Shown here piece by piece: positions 16,554-24,735 of a stretch of DNA of 64,000 nt. The translations under genes and the position numbers were made by a program. The stretch comes from CAZAMI01 sp964627805. GTDB lineage: Archaea; Thermoproteota; Thermoprotei_A; Sulfolobales; NBVN01. Position 1 is the first letter of the stretch. Every line of letters begins with the position of its first letter. The stretch lies in the NCBI GenBank assembly GCA_964627805.1, contig CAZVLA010000052.1, positions 7,415 through 71,414 of the forward strand. The letters are read 5' to 3'. Under the pieces are notes generated by a model. It had not been told where the DNA came from. It ran no database searches and saw only the letters and a program-made list of their open reading frames with translations.

Positions 16554-16732
16554 TGGCTAAACTAACATCGTTTTTGGAAGGAGGTTCAAGGCAGGAAATG
16601 CTTGTTAGGGCTATAGCTATTGACGCCTCAGTGAGTGTTGGTGGGGAGTACATTATTTACCCTTACGTTATTAAGCTTACTTGCTGGTTATTAGGTATTG
16701 AGCCCAACATGACTGAAGCCCTTTGGGGGTGA
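16553..16732 (+). CDS. Small hydrophobic protein (59 aa)
   Basis: The ATG shares an A with the upstream TAA. The protein has a helical N-terminus and a hydrophobic C-terminal half (YIIYPYVIKLTCWLLGIEP). Its end overlaps the Shine-Dalgarno GGGTGAT of the following gene. It is probably a real coupled gene of the fibre operon. Function unknown. Confidence 0.55.
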   Translation: MAKLTSFLEGGSRQEMLVRAIAIDASVSVGGEYIIYPYVIKLTCWLLGIEPNMTEALWG

Positions 16733-16736
16733 TGTT

Positions 16737-17111
16737 TTGTCCCTACATAGGATGATTGTTGAAGCTAAACTGAAGGGACTTTACGGGGAAGGAAAAGAGA
16801 GGGAAGTAGTCTTACCTGAAGTGTGTTGGTTACAGCATAGAGTAGAAACTCAGGAGCTCGTTATTGAGGAAATAAACGGTGTACAGCACAGCTTCAGAAA
16901 CATAACTAGGATAAGTTCTGAATCTTACCTTGACGGGGTTATGGTTAGTTCGAGAATACATAAAAAGCCTAAAAAACATAAGCCTGAAGCTCGCCTCACC
17001 ATCAGTACTGACTGCCCTGAACGCTACTTTTACGTAGTAGTTAAGGGGGATACTGCATACCTGTTCTATGGTCCCTCTTGCAAGGAAAACCCTGAATTCT
17101 GTAGGGTGTGA
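16737..17111 (+). CDS. MSLH-tagged protein 1
   Basis: 124 residues from TTG, 3 nt after GGTGAT. Begins MSLHRMIVEAKLKG, a variant of the MSLHAMIAEAK N-terminus shared by nine proteins here. After the tag the protein is beta-rich with several Cys (PEVCWLQ, TDCPERYFYVV, PSCKENPEFC), perhaps disulphide-bonded. The tag is followed by unrelated domains in each member, so it probably acts as a targeting or docking helix. Confidence 0.7.
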   Translation: MSLHRMIVEAKLKGLYGEGKEREVVLPEVCWLQHRVETQELVIEEINGVQHSFRNITRISSESYLDGVMVSSRIHKKPKKHKPEARLTISTDCPERYFYVVVKGDTAYLFYGPSCKENPEFCRV

Positions 17112-17114
17112 GTT

Positions 17115-17501
17115 ATGATTACGATTAAGGATGTGGAGAGGGTATTGAGTGAACACCCTTGGCTACCCCCTCCCAAGCATGTGTTTTTCATACCTGAAGA
17201 CGTTACCTACGAAACACCTCACGGGGAAGTTGTTTTCCGTGGTCTACAGCCTTCATGGCGTCCTGACGTGATTATCCTTACCCCGAGGGCTACTCAGGAG
17301 ACCGTGATTCACGAAACACTCCATACGTTAGGTTTCGGCGAGGAACTAACACACAGGCTAGCCCCTAAGCTCCTGAAGTTAAGGAAGGCAGTCCCTCCCG
17401 TTATGTTGAGGAGAGTAAAGTACGTGAAGTGCCCTTACTGTAAGGAGTTTAGGGAGATGCATGAGTTAGGGGCTATTCATTACGTATTAAAAACTTATTA
17501 G
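17115..17501 (+). CDS. HExxH zinc metallopeptidase
   Basis: 128 residues. VIHETLHTLGFGEELTH carries the HExxH zinc motif with a further His/Glu downstream. The C-terminal KCPYCKEFREMHELGAIHY adds a possible CxxC-H zinc site. The length suits a minimal zincin or SprT-like enzyme. It lies among the MSLH-tagged genes, so it may process virion proteins or host cell-surface protein. Activity is predicted from the motif only. Confidence 0.7.
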   Translation: MITIKDVERVLSEHPWLPPPKHVFFIPEDVTYETPHGEVVFRGLQPSWRPDVIILTPRATQETVIHETLHTLGFGEELTHRLAPKLLKLRKAVPPVMLRRVKYVKCPYCKEFREMHELGAIHYVLKTY

Positions 17502-17695
17502 GTTAGAAGGAAAAGCATTTTCTCAGCGGGGGCAGGTACTTTAAGTACTACTGTTATCGTTACCTCCCCCGAGTCTCGGTCCTTCTTGATATTAACCTCG
17601 TAAACGCTGTTCTTGATTAGCTCCACTAAAGACTCACGTATCTCCCTACTGTCTAGAACTCCCTTAATCAGGTCTTCAATCACCTCCCTATACAT
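17498..17695 (-). CDS. Small hypothetical protein on opposite strand
   Basis: 65 residues, ATG after GGTGTATAC. Helical N-terminus (EVIEDLIKGVLDSREIRESL) and beta C-terminus (SGEVTITVVLKVPAPA). It is the only minus gene within the + cluster and converges on the metallopeptidase. Reality is moderately supported by the ribosome site and amphipathic pattern. Confidence 0.45.
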   Translation of the reverse strand: MYREVIEDLIKGVLDSREIRESLVELIKNSVYEVNIKKDRDSGEVTITVVLKVPAPAEKMLFLLT

Positions 17696-17715
17696 GTATA
17701 CACCGTTTCAATCAC

Positions 17716-17738
17716 GTAAAACATATTTTTATTTTTGA
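17716..17738 (+). promoter_or_regulatory. Structural-class promoter motif
   Basis: GTAAAACATATTTTTATTTT, about 30-50 nt before GTG at 17767. It drives the tandem MSLH-tagged genes. Confidence 0.55.
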
Positions 17739-17766
17739 GGTTATTCACACTTACACGGTGATTAAG

Positions 17767-18282
17767 GTGAGCCTTCATGCTCGCATAGCAGAAGGTAAGC
17801 TCAGAGCTCTTAAGGGCGAGGCTTACGTGGGTGTAGTTTGTGGCGAAAGTGACGTTAGCAAGTGTAAGTACCTAAAGGAAGGTATAGACGAGGGCAGAGT
17901 AAAGTACATATCATGCTTAGCCAGCATCTACGAGCGTACGGAGCACCCCCTATATAGGGGATATATCTATATAAGACTTGATTATGACCCCGACAACGAC
18001 GAATTCGTAGTTTATGAAATTACGGGAGTGAGACCCATTCCCGAATACATAAGGCACGTTAAGACTTACAAGAACCTTGAAGATGCTATGAACGACTTCA
18101 TAGTTAGGGCTAAGAGGTTCATAAGGACTAGAAAAGGTAGGAAGTCTCACGGAGAGGAGAGGGGTTTAGTTATTCTTGAAGAATGTGTTAAGAGGGTTTA
18201 CGATGAATTGAAAGACTTAGCAGAACAAGCGGGGTTCACAGTTGAGTATATGCCCAACTACTACGAAACTTTCATGAAGTGA
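17767..18282 (+). CDS. MSLH-tagged protein 2 (tandem duplicate A)
   Basis: 171 residues from the GTG 4 nt after GGTGAT, which places MSLHARIAEGKLR at the exact N-terminus as in its relatives. About two thirds of residues are shared with the next gene, including the ends (AGFTVEYMPNYYETFMK). Contains CGESDVSKCKYLK and a Tyr-rich centre. A recent tandem duplication. Function unknown. Confidence 0.7.
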   Translation: MSLHARIAEGKLRALKGEAYVGVVCGESDVSKCKYLKEGIDEGRVKYISCLASIYERTEHPLYRGYIYIRLDYDPDNDEFVVYEITGVRPIPEYIRHVKTYKNLEDAMNDFIVRAKRFIRTRKGRKSHGEERGLVILEECVKRVYDELKDLAEQAGFTVEYMPNYYETFMK

Positions 18283-18292
18283 GGTGATTAAG

Positions 18293-18820
18293 GTGAGCCT
18301 TCATGCTCGTATAGCCGAGAGTAAGCTCAGGGTTCTTAAGGGAGAGATTCATGAGGAGATTCACGACTACGAGTTCTGCGGTGAAAGTGATGTTACCAAG
18401 TGCAAGTATCTGAAGAAGGCTATAGACGAGGGTAGGGTGAGGTACCTAGCATGCTTAGCCGATATCTACGAACGCACGGAGCACCCGATGTATAGGGGGT
18501 ATTCACACATTAGCCTCGATTATGACGTGGATAGTGAGGAATTCGTAGTTTACTACCTCACAGGAGTGAGGTTTGCACATGAATATACAAGGAACGTTAA
18601 GACTTACAAGAACCTCGAAGACGCCGTAAAAGACTTCATAAGAAGGGCTAAGAGGTTCATAAAGAAGAGGATGGGCGAGGAGATTTACGGCGTGAAAAGA
18701 GGGTTAGTCGTTCTTGAAGAGTGTGTTAAGAAAATTTACGATGAACTAAAGGACTTAGCGGAGAAGGCAGGGTTCACAGTAGAATTCATACCTAACTACT
18801 ACGAAACTTTCATGGGTTGA
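18293..18820 (+). CDS. MSLH-tagged protein 3 (tandem duplicate B)
   Basis: 175 residues from GTG, with the same Shine-Dalgarno/start arrangement as its duplicate. Differs mainly by an insertion after the tag (EIHEEIHDYEF). The conserved Cys pair, the ERTEHPMYRGY stretch and the C-terminal helix are kept, implying a selected common fold. Function unknown. Confidence 0.7.
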   Translation: MSLHARIAESKLRVLKGEIHEEIHDYEFCGESDVTKCKYLKKAIDEGRVRYLACLADIYERTEHPMYRGYSHISLDYDVDSEEFVVYYLTGVRFAHEYTRNVKTYKNLEDAVKDFIRRAKRFIKKRMGEEIYGVKRGLVVLEECVKKIYDELKDLAEKAGFTVEFIPNYYETFMG

Positions 18821-18824
18821 TACT

Positions 18825-19175
18825 ATGTCTCTCCATGCAATGATTGCAGAGGCTAAGAAACGTGTCCTGGGTTTAAGGGAGCAGACGGAAAACTCATCTA
18901 AAGTATATAGGGTAAGGCGCGTTTCCTTCTACGGAGACTTGCACGTTGCTGAACTGGAGACTTGCGACGGTAATACGTTGAGGCTAGACGTCGACTACCT
19001 GGATATACTTGCTAAGGGTGACGGGAGCGTAAAGTATGCCATTGGCACAAACTATTCGTCAGAACAGCATTCCTGCGCCGCAATAATTACTGCGTGGACA
19101 GAAGAAGGAGTTACGTGCTTTACGGCTGAGTACTCAGAAACTGACAGGATACTAATCTTAGGACCGCCGGGGTGA
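18825..19175 (+). CDS. MSLH-tagged protein 4
   Basis: 116 residues. MSLHAMIAEAKKRVLG is followed by a beta-rich domain with Cys residues (AELETCDGNTLRLDVD, EEGVTCFTAEYSE) unrelated to neighbours. ATG 2 nt after the previous stop. Same tag-plus-variable-domain plan. Confidence 0.65.
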   Translation: MSLHAMIAEAKKRVLGLREQTENSSKVYRVRRVSFYGDLHVAELETCDGNTLRLDVDYLDILAKGDGSVKYAIGTNYSSEQHSCAAIITAWTEEGVTCFTAEYSETDRILILGPPG

Positions 19176-19180
19176 TAACT

Positions 19181-19624
19181 ATGTCTCTCCATGCTATGTT
19201 GGCTGAGGCGAAGAGACGTGCTTTGGTCGTTTATAGCCAAAACACACTGAGCACTAAGTGGGATAAGGCGTACTACATAGATGACGAGACGGGCGAGAAG
19301 GAGTATTTCGTTTACGTGAGTACCTCTGAGCAGAGGATTTACGTAGCGGGTCCGTACAACGCCAGTGAAGCAGAGGACCTCATAAGGACTATCTGTGGCG
19401 GTAGTGAGAGTGAGGCATGCTACGAGAAAATAGCCAAGTCCGAAGGTTCTAGCGTGAACTTGATGTCGGTTATACTTGACGTGAACTCCGAACATGTTGA
19501 GGACTTCATAACTAGCGTTAATCCAGCGTTCTCTAAATGTAACGCTACACTGTATATATCCCGAGCAGGAACTGCTTACCTCCTATGTGATGACGATAGA
19601 GTTGAATGTGCCTTGGGGGCGTAA
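19181..19624 (+). CDS. MSLH-tagged protein 5
   Basis: 147 residues from ATG, 4 nt after GGTGAT. MSLHAMLAEAKRRAL then a domain with FVYVSTSEQRIYVAGPYNAS and several Cys (TICGGSESEACYEK). Low similarity to the other members beyond the tag. Confidence 0.65.
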   Translation: MSLHAMLAEAKRRALVVYSQNTLSTKWDKAYYIDDETGEKEYFVYVSTSEQRIYVAGPYNASEAEDLIRTICGGSESEACYEKIAKSEGSSVNLMSVILDVNSEHVEDFITSVNPAFSKCNATLYISRAGTAYLLCDDDRVECALGA

Positions 19625-19644
19625 TTAAACATAGGTTTTTGTTA
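19624..19644 (+). promoter_or_regulatory. Structural-class promoter motif
   Basis: ATTAAACATAGGTTTTTGTT beginning at a stop codon, about 35-50 nt before ATG 19675. Confidence 0.5.
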
Positions 19645-19674
19645 GCAACAAACATTTACTGTTTAGGTGATAAC

Positions 19675-20031
19675 ATGTCCTTACACGCCATGATTGCAGA
19701 GGGAAAGCTCAGGTCAATGAAATATGATAGTAAGCTGTTCTATAGCCAGAGTTATTATGATAACGTTAGATGTGTTAGGATTCGGTCATATCAGATGGAG
19801 GGTAATGAGGAATTTGAGGTAACGTTCTACACTGACGAGTACTGTGAAGAGCAAGTAGGTCCAGAAGTGATGGGAAGTCCTGTTAATATGAAAGTATATG
19901 ATAAGCATAGTTCAGTCATAGTTTTCAGGAGGGACAGCGCCGTTGGTAATGCTCAAATAAGTTTAGTAAGGCCCGTTAATTGTGAGGTAGAGTTAAGTAA
20001 AGGCTTAACTATCGTCTGCCGTTCAGGATAG
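19675..20031 (+). CDS. MSLH-tagged protein 6
   Basis: 118 residues; GGTGAT is 3 nt from the ATG. MSLHAMIAEGKLRSM then a beta-rich, Cys-containing domain (FYTDEYCEEQVG, VNCEVELSKGLTIVC). The tag is identical to that of the minus-strand gene at 24014 (MSLHAMIAEGKLRS). Confidence 0.65.
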   Translation: MSLHAMIAEGKLRSMKYDSKLFYSQSYYDNVRCVRIRSYQMEGNEEFEVTFYTDEYCEEQVGPEVMGSPVNMKVYDKHSSVIVFRRDSAVGNAQISLVRPVNCEVELSKGLTIVCRSG

Positions 20032-20054
20032 GAGTATGAGTGAGGAGGTAATTC

Positions 20055-20381
20055 ATGTCCTTACACGCTATGATTGCAGAAACTAAATTGAGGGTGGTGA
20101 GGGAGTTTGAGGGTCAGAAGGTCTGTGAGAGCTGGAAGAAATGCCGTTCGATAACTCTTTACCCTAACGGTAGGGTGATGGTGTTCACCTCAGAGGAGAA
20201 GCAAGAATGGTACGACGTAAGTGAAGTTCGTTTATGGAGCTCCTACAAGTGGTACTTCACCATTATGTTCAGGAATAACCAAATAATAATTGTTTCAGGC
20301 ACGTGGCAGGAGCTCGAGTATTGTTATAAGGATGACATACTGTATGTGAGGTTAGGCTCAGGTCCCTACTGCCCGTTCTAG
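20055..20381 (+). CDS. MSLH-tagged protein 7
   Basis: 108 residues after GAGGAGGT. MSLHAMIAETKLRVV, then WKKCRSITLYPNGRVMVFTS and a Trp/Tyr-rich beta domain ending in GPYCPF. Last member of the + strand group, immediately upstream of the protease gene. Confidence 0.65.
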   Translation: MSLHAMIAETKLRVVREFEGQKVCESWKKCRSITLYPNGRVMVFTSEEKQEWYDVSEVRLWSSYKWYFTIMFRNNQIIIVSGTWQELEYCYKDDILYVRLGSGPYCPF

Positions 20382-20389
20382 GGTAGTAG

Positions 20390-20409
20390 TTAAACACATA
20401 TTTTTCTTC
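20390..20409 (+). promoter_or_regulatory. Structural-class promoter motif
   Basis: TTAAACACATATTTTTCTTC upstream of the protease start at 20441; variant of the shared motif. Confidence 0.5.
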
Positions 20410-20440
20410 GTAGCCACGTAATGTTTCTTCGGTGATGTAG

Positions 20441-21805
20441 GTGGTGAAGCTAACGCCTAAAGTAGAGTCAGTACTACGAAGGAGACCTTTCTCTCCCGTA
20501 ATAATAAAATTAAAGACTGAAAAGCCCTGGCAGGTTCAGGACTTCTTCCAGGAGGTGATTCAGTACGACATGGTAACGCCTGCTATGAACTTAGGGGGTA
20601 TCCTGAACCCAGTAATACCTTTCGTGAGCCCGTTAAAGATACCGTCCTTCGGGATGGTAGCGGTAACCCTTGATAGGGACATGATTTACAGGTATGCTGA
20701 AGATTCGAGGGTGGAAAAGATTTACTATGACGCCCCAATGACTATCCTTACGTACTTTTACGGTTCAGGGTACGTAGTAGGTCATAGCTTCGGCACGGTG
20801 CCTCAAGAAGGCGTGTTCAGGTACGGTAAACACGTATTCACGAGCACTTACTGGACCAAAAAGTACATAGGTGCCGATAAGGCTAATGCTAAGGGCTTCA
20901 CTGGGCTAGGCGTTAAGTTCGCAGTGCCTGACACGGGAGTTAGCCTTCACCACATACAGCTTGGATGGAGAACTGAATTCAAGACAGCAATGCCTCTTCA
21001 GAGGGTGGACGGTAACGGTCACGGTACTTGGTGCATGACATGCATACACGGTAAGAAGGCTGTAGACCATTACTTAAGCAGTAGGGTGGGTAAGCAAGTA
21101 GTTTGTGAGGGCATGGCTCCTGAGGCTGAGGGCTTGGCTGTTAAGTGTTTAGGTTATGTCGTTGGTACCGGCTCTACGTCTCAAGTGGCTAAAGCTATGG
21201 AGATAGCAATGAATTGGGGAGCTGACGTAGTGTCTATGTCATTAGGAGGTAAAGAGGATGCTAGCAGACCTGAGGATGACCCGTACTACCCCATCCTCAA
21301 TAAATACCTTGAAAAAGGCATAATACCTGTGATAGCCGCGGGTAATGACGGACCTAAAGAGGGTACAGTAGGTTCTCCGGGTGCGTTACCTCAGCCCTTA
21401 ACAGTGGGTGCTTGGGACCCAATAAACGATAAGCTAGCAGATTTCTCTAGTAGGGGACCTACTCCGTGGGGAGATACTAAGCCTGACGTAGTAGCCCCAG
21501 GAGTTAATATTGATTCAGGCACGACGGGTATGTTGGACATGACGTTCGATCACGTGGAGTCCAGGTTCACGCCGTTAAGCGGTACGTCAATGGCTACCCC
21601 CCACGCCGCCGGACTATGTATACTTATGAGGCAGGCGCACAGGAAGTTACTCGGTAAAGTACTTACTGTGGATGAGGTTAAAGACATGATGGAGGCTTGG
21701 GCTAGCGACCACGGACACGTTAAGGATAACTACGTCGGATGGGGCTTGATTCACTGGGACATCTACGAGTGGTGGCTAGAGACTCAGTACGGCGTTAAAA
21801 TATAA
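20441..21805 (+). CDS. Subtilisin-like serine protease (S8)
   Basis: 454 residues, GTG 4 nt after GGTGAT. The triad is clear: VPDTGVS (Asp, about 165), GNGHGTWC (His, about 190), SGTSMATPHAAG (Ser, about 385), with the oxyanion Asn in AAGNDGP. Residues 1-100 resemble an I9-type propeptide (KPWQVQDFFQEVIQYD). No obvious signal peptide, so it probably acts inside the cell or virion. It follows the MSLH-tagged genes and could process them or other virion proteins; that link is inference. Confidence 0.9.
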   Translation: MVKLTPKVESVLRRRPFSPVIIKLKTEKPWQVQDFFQEVIQYDMVTPAMNLGGILNPVIPFVSPLKIPSFGMVAVTLDRDMIYRYAEDSRVEKIYYDAPMTILTYFYGSGYVVGHSFGTVPQEGVFRYGKHVFTSTYWTKKYIGADKANAKGFTGLGVKFAVPDTGVSLHHIQLGWRTEFKTAMPLQRVDGNGHGTWCMTCIHGKKAVDHYLSSRVGKQVVCEGMAPEAEGLAVKCLGYVVGTGSTSQVAKAMEIAMNWGADVVSMSLGGKEDASRPEDDPYYPILNKYLEKGIIPVIAAGNDGPKEGTVGSPGALPQPLTVGAWDPINDKLADFSSRGPTPWGDTKPDVVAPGVNIDSGTTGMLDMTFDHVESRFTPLSGTSMATPHAAGLCILMRQAHRKLLGKVLTVDEVKDMMEAWASDHGHVKDNYVGWGLIHWDIYEWWLETQYGVKI

Positions 21806-21819
21806 TGTTAATGTTTTTA

Positions 21820-22134
21820 TCATGTATTAATCATGTCCCTCCAGTACCTCCTAACATCTTTACCTGCCTTCACGTAATTAGCTATTAAGTCGTAAAGACC
21901 TTTCCTGTTCTTTACCCTATACACTTTAAACCTCCCTATCCTGTCTGTGTAAAGCTCTATGTACCCCTCCTCAGCCATCCACTTAAGTATTTTACCTATT
22001 AACCTCCCTGACAGACCTAACCTCTTAGCTAGTTTCCTTGAATTAATGAAGTTATAGCCCTTAGCAAGTATGGCACAGGCTACGTAAGCTACGTTCACGC
22101 CCACTTTAACGTCTTTCCACTTCTTATCCCCCAT
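21820..22134 (-). CDS. Winged-helix DNA-binding protein
   Basis: 104 residues from ATG 22134 (GTG at 22143 possible). Helix-turn-helix SRKLAKRLGLSGRLIGKILKWMAEEGYIELY plus a wing (RFKVYRVKN) is typical of archaeal wHTH regulators. It diverges from the + gene at 22180, so it may autoregulate and control the 22-23 kb genes. Confidence 0.65.
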   Translation of the reverse strand: MGDKKWKDVKVGVNVAYVACAILAKGYNFINSRKLAKRLGLSGRLIGKILKWMAEEGYIELYTDRIGRFKVYRVKNRKGLYDLIANYVKAGKDVRRYWRDMINT

Positions 22135-22179
22135 TTTAAACACATAAAAATATACTTCACCGTAAATAATAATGTTGAG

Positions 22180-22329
22180 GTGATAGTAACGAAGACCTTG
22201 TTGGAGAGGGTTCAGGAAGTTGTGAACTTCATGCTTACGAGGAGGAGACCAGTGATTGAATTAATTACCCAGAGGATGAAGGAAAGGAGGGAAAAACTGA
22301 TTAAGGTGGTTAAGGGTGAAGTGGGTTAA
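22180..22329 (+). CDS. Short basic helical protein, start uncertain
   Basis: 49 residues if GTG at 22180 is used; this GTG lies about 27 nt after ATAAAAATATAC, which would make it nearly leaderless. A GGTGAT at 22179 would instead place initiation at ACG 22189. The product (ERVQEVVNFMLTRRRPVIEL, then a Lys-rich helix) overlaps the next gene's start. Modest support. Confidence 0.4.
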   Translation: MIVTKTLLERVQEVVNFMLTRRRPVIELITQRMKERREKLIKVVKGEVG

Positions 22330-23161
22330 GAAAGAATGCCCTACCGTCCCTAACCTCCTCCAGAACCTTGAAGTTTATGCTAAGAGGTTATTACCTATAA
22401 GGCTATGTAACCTCTTGAAATGCCGTAGCCATTGGATTGAGGAGTTCATGAAGTCCCACAAAATAACTACGTACCGAGACGCCATTGAGTTCGTAATCAT
22501 TAATATTGACTACCCCTTCACATGGTGGGGAGCTCCAACCGACAAACACGTATGGAACGCCTTCAACGGTAAAGCATGCTTCACCCTTAAATACGATTAC
22601 TGGCAGACAGCATGGGAAACATTAATGACTTACGTACTCAACCAGAAACTGAAGGGAGCTCCGGGCTACGGAGATTGTGAGGACACAGCAATACTAACTA
22701 CGTCCCTACTGAGGTTCTTAGGTGCTAAAGCCTACGTATGCATGGGTTTAGTGTTTCTTAAGGAGGGTCAGGAGCTAAAGTTATTGGGAGGTCATGGATG
22801 GTCTATAGCAGAGCTTGAAGATGGCGAGTGGCACTTGATAGAAACTACCCTCGATGTGCCCTTACCCTACCCTAAAGGCTACCCAGTAATCAATCCCGAT
22901 GATGACAAGTACATTATTGACTTAGGTACTAAGAAGTTGATTTACCGTCCCATCCTCAGGTTCAATGAGTCCGAGTATTGGGAGCTCATCGATGAGGAGA
23001 GGGAGAGGGAGATGGAAGCCGTGGGTGTAGACGTTACTAAGCCCTACCGCATATTCGAGTACGCAACCCTCACAAGAAAGCATAAGCACAGCAGAAAGAA
23101 ATTCAAGGCTATGAGGAAGTTCTGGTCTGAAGTTAGCAGGAATGCGAGGTGGTTAGTGTAG
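22316..23161 (+). CDS. Transglutaminase-like cysteine peptidase
   Basis: 281 residues. GAPGYGDCEDTAILTTSLLR gives the nucleophilic Cys, GGHGWSIAEL the His and WHLIETTLDVP the third acidic residue: a transglutaminase-like triad in the right order. The spacing from C to H is about 40 residues. These enzymes are peptidases, crosslinkers or deamidases; in viruses they may cut host wall or crosslink virion protein. The choice cannot be made from sequence. Confidence 0.7.
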   Translation: MKWVKKECPTVPNLLQNLEVYAKRLLPIRLCNLLKCRSHWIEEFMKSHKITTYRDAIEFVIINIDYPFTWWGAPTDKHVWNAFNGKACFTLKYDYWQTAWETLMTYVLNQKLKGAPGYGDCEDTAILTTSLLRFLGAKAYVCMGLVFLKEGQELKLLGGHGWSIAELEDGEWHLIETTLDVPLPYPKGYPVINPDDDKYIIDLGTKKLIYRPILRFNESEYWELIDEEREREMEAVGVDVTKPYRIFEYATLTRKHKHSRKKFKAMRKFWSEVSRNARWLV

Positions 23162-23409
23162 TGCCCTTAATAACAGACGGTAAATTAAAAACAGGTTTTT
23201 TACGTGATAGGATTATCATATCCCTGTTAAGGGACCTGATAATGGGTGAGGAAGCCCGAAGTAACGTTATGTACGTACCTAAGCCTGTCTTCAACTACGC
23301 TAGGAAAATATCAGAGATTACGGGTCTACCTCTTCATGAAGTCCTGAAGTCTGAACCCGTGAAGAAATTAATTAAGAGATGGACCGAATATGTTGAGGTT
23401 AAAGCCTAA
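23161..23409 (+). CDS. Small helical protein related to 7919 and 8272
   Basis: 82 residues from GTG, after GAGGTGG. The C-terminal YARKISEITGLPLHEVLKS recalls YVKGIASVTGLPEDVIRAS (7919) and YRRGIARVLGVPPSAIKES (8272), so it is a third, more distant paralogue. Role unknown. Confidence 0.55.
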   Translation: MPLITDGKLKTGFLRDRIIISLLRDLIMGEEARSNVMYVPKPVFNYARKISEITGLPLHEVLKSEPVKKLIKRWTEYVEVKA

Positions 23410-23533
23410 ATTACTGCCTGCATCAGACTTAAGGCGTGTTCTACTTGCAGGTGATGTGGGATGGCAGAAGGTTCTAGAGAGGGAAGTTAAGTGTTTTAAA
23501 AATTATTACAGGTACTTACTCTCCCTTGATTAA
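23390..23533 (+). CDS. Short hypothetical protein (47 aa)
   Basis: ATG overlaps the end of the upstream gene by 20 nt. Basic N-terminus (MLRLKPKLLPASDLRRVLL) and aromatic C-terminus (NYYRYLLSLD). Ribosome site is weak. It converges with a minus gene over 4 nt, a tight spacing typical here. Confidence 0.4.
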   Translation: MLRLKPKLLPASDLRRVLLAGDVGWQKVLEREVKCFKNYYRYLLSLD

Positions 23534-23676
23534 AGCCACTGCCTACGCCAGAAATCATTGATTTCCTGAAGCTTGAAGACCCCGTACCAGACAATAAGCC
23601 TTAAAGCCTCTTCAAAAGTTATTCCTGCTCTCCTTGACAGGGATTTCACTACGGACTTAACGTCTTCGGGTATCAT
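23530..23676 (-). CDS. Short helix-rich protein (48 aa), possible RHH
   Basis: ATG is 5 nt after GGTGA. The sequence IPEDVKSVVKSLSRRAGITF then EEALRLIVWYGVFKL gives two helices of the spacing found in ribbon-helix-helix proteins, though the strand is short. Probably a small regulator. Confidence 0.45.
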   Translation of the reverse strand: MIPEDVKSVVKSLSRRAGITFEEALRLIVWYGVFKLQEINDFWRRQWL

Positions 23677-23752
23677 TTTTTCACCGAATATATCCTTCGT
23701 ACAGGATTAAATAAAAACACGTAGCCCTACAGCCGTACTATCTAGCCTACAC

Positions 23753-23803
23753 GGGTGAGGCGGTATGGGTCCCGAAACACACAAACACACACAGATAAAG
23801 GAC
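23753..23803 (+). repeat. Inverted repeat, left copy
   Basis: GGGTGAGGCGGTATGGGTCC then CGAAACACACAAACACACAC. The opposite strand near 28.66 kb reads GGGTGAACCGTAGTGGGTCC then CGAAACACACACACAGG. The two copies face each other across a 4.9-kb minus-strand block. Confidence 0.6.
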
Positions 23804-23881
23804 GAAAACAGAGACTTGGTAGTTGCGTCAAATGCAAAAGCGCAAAAGCACCAGAGCGCAGGTATTTGGTTCCTATTATAA
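23765..23881 (+). CDS. Short peptide sharing the MGPETH start with 28648
   Basis: 38 residues: MGPETHKHTQIKDENRD then an Ala/Lys/Gln stretch. A GGGTGAGGCGGT ribosome site precedes ATG. Its first six residues and their DNA match the start of the minus-strand protein at 28648. It may be a truncated copy left by rearrangement rather than a functional gene. Confidence 0.4.
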   Translation: MGPETHKHTQIKDENRDLVVASNAKAQKHQSAGIWFLL

Positions 23882-24013
23882 TTTTGTTTATACAATGAAA
23901 TTATAACAATGAAACTCCCGTGAGGAAACCCAGTATAAAGTACATTATAACGTGAACCTTTGTAACGTATAAAAAATTATAACGGGAAAGCCCCCACTAA
24001 GGTTAGGGAGTGA

Positions 24014-24373
24014 TTACCCTCCGTATGACCAGGCAATCTTGAATTCTATGAGGGTGCCCGTCTTACTGAATACGGGAGCTATGGCTACGTAGTAAATCTT
24101 ATCGAACATACACTCCTCCTTACCGCTTTTGTCGTAGAACTCAAGCCCTATCTCAATGCATGGGTAGTTAAGGCGGTAGTACTCCCTACATTCATCCTTA
24201 CTTAATGACCTCATGTTAAGAACTTTAACAACAAGGACGTCCTTGTCAGGGCATTCAGGGTTGGGTATGTCCGTTAGTAAGTTCTTACCCACCTTAATAG
24301 ATTTCCTGTAACTAACGCCCTGAATAATTAATGACCTGAGTTTCCCCTCCGCAATCATAGCGTGAAGGGACAT
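24014..24373 (-). CDS. MSLH-tagged protein 8
   Basis: 119 residues, ATG 3 nt after GGTGAT. MSLHAMIAEGKLRSL then a beta-rich domain with CPDKDVLVVKVLN and paired Cys. Same tag as the + strand group but on the opposite strand, inside the segment bounded by inverted repeats. Confidence 0.7.
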   Translation of the reverse strand: MSLHAMIAEGKLRSLIIQGVSYRKSIKVGKNLLTDIPNPECPDKDVLVVKVLNMRSLSKDECREYYRLNYPCIEIGLEFYDKSGKEECMFDKIYYVAIAPVFSKTGTLIEFKIAWSYGG

Positions 24374-24377
24374 GTTA

Positions 24378-24731
24378 TCACCCGTAAATCTCCTTACCAG
24401 CTACGTAATAAATGTAGCCCTCCCTGCCAGAACTGCTTAATACACTCCTAACAATTACGTGTGCCCTGGCTATCGTTAGGTTCCTTCCCTCATCGTAGCC
24501 GTAAGCAGTTACTCCCACAGCCACCTCGTAATTGAGGGGGTTCATTCCGTGGCTAGTTAGGTCATTCTCTACTTTCCTCTTTATAAGCTCCGCTAATTCA
24601 TACACGCTTACTTTGCCGGAGTAAGAAACGTTTACGTCAAACTCCGTTTCAACAATCGCATGTAACCTAGTTTCGAGTACGTCCCACTGCTTAAACTCCT
24701 CGCCCTGGCTGAAAAATACCCCAAACACCAT
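24378..24731 (-). CDS. Protein with MVFGVFFSQGEE start
   Basis: 117 residues from the ATG preceded by GTGAGAGT. The first residues MVFGVFFSQGEEF resemble MVLGYFLGQGGET of the neighbour at 25408 and, less, MFRLFGQGSN at 61535, giving a second shared N-terminal tag. The remainder is alpha/beta (VSVYELAELIKRKVENDL, VAVGVTAYGYDEG). It alternates with MSLH-tagged genes. Confidence 0.65.
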   Translation of the reverse strand: MVFGVFFSQGEEFKQWDVLETRLHAIVETEFDVNVSYSGKVSVYELAELIKRKVENDLTSHGMNPLNYEVAVGVTAYGYDEGRNLTIARAHVIVRSVLSSSGREGYIYYVAGKEIYG

Positions 24732-24735
24732 ACTC

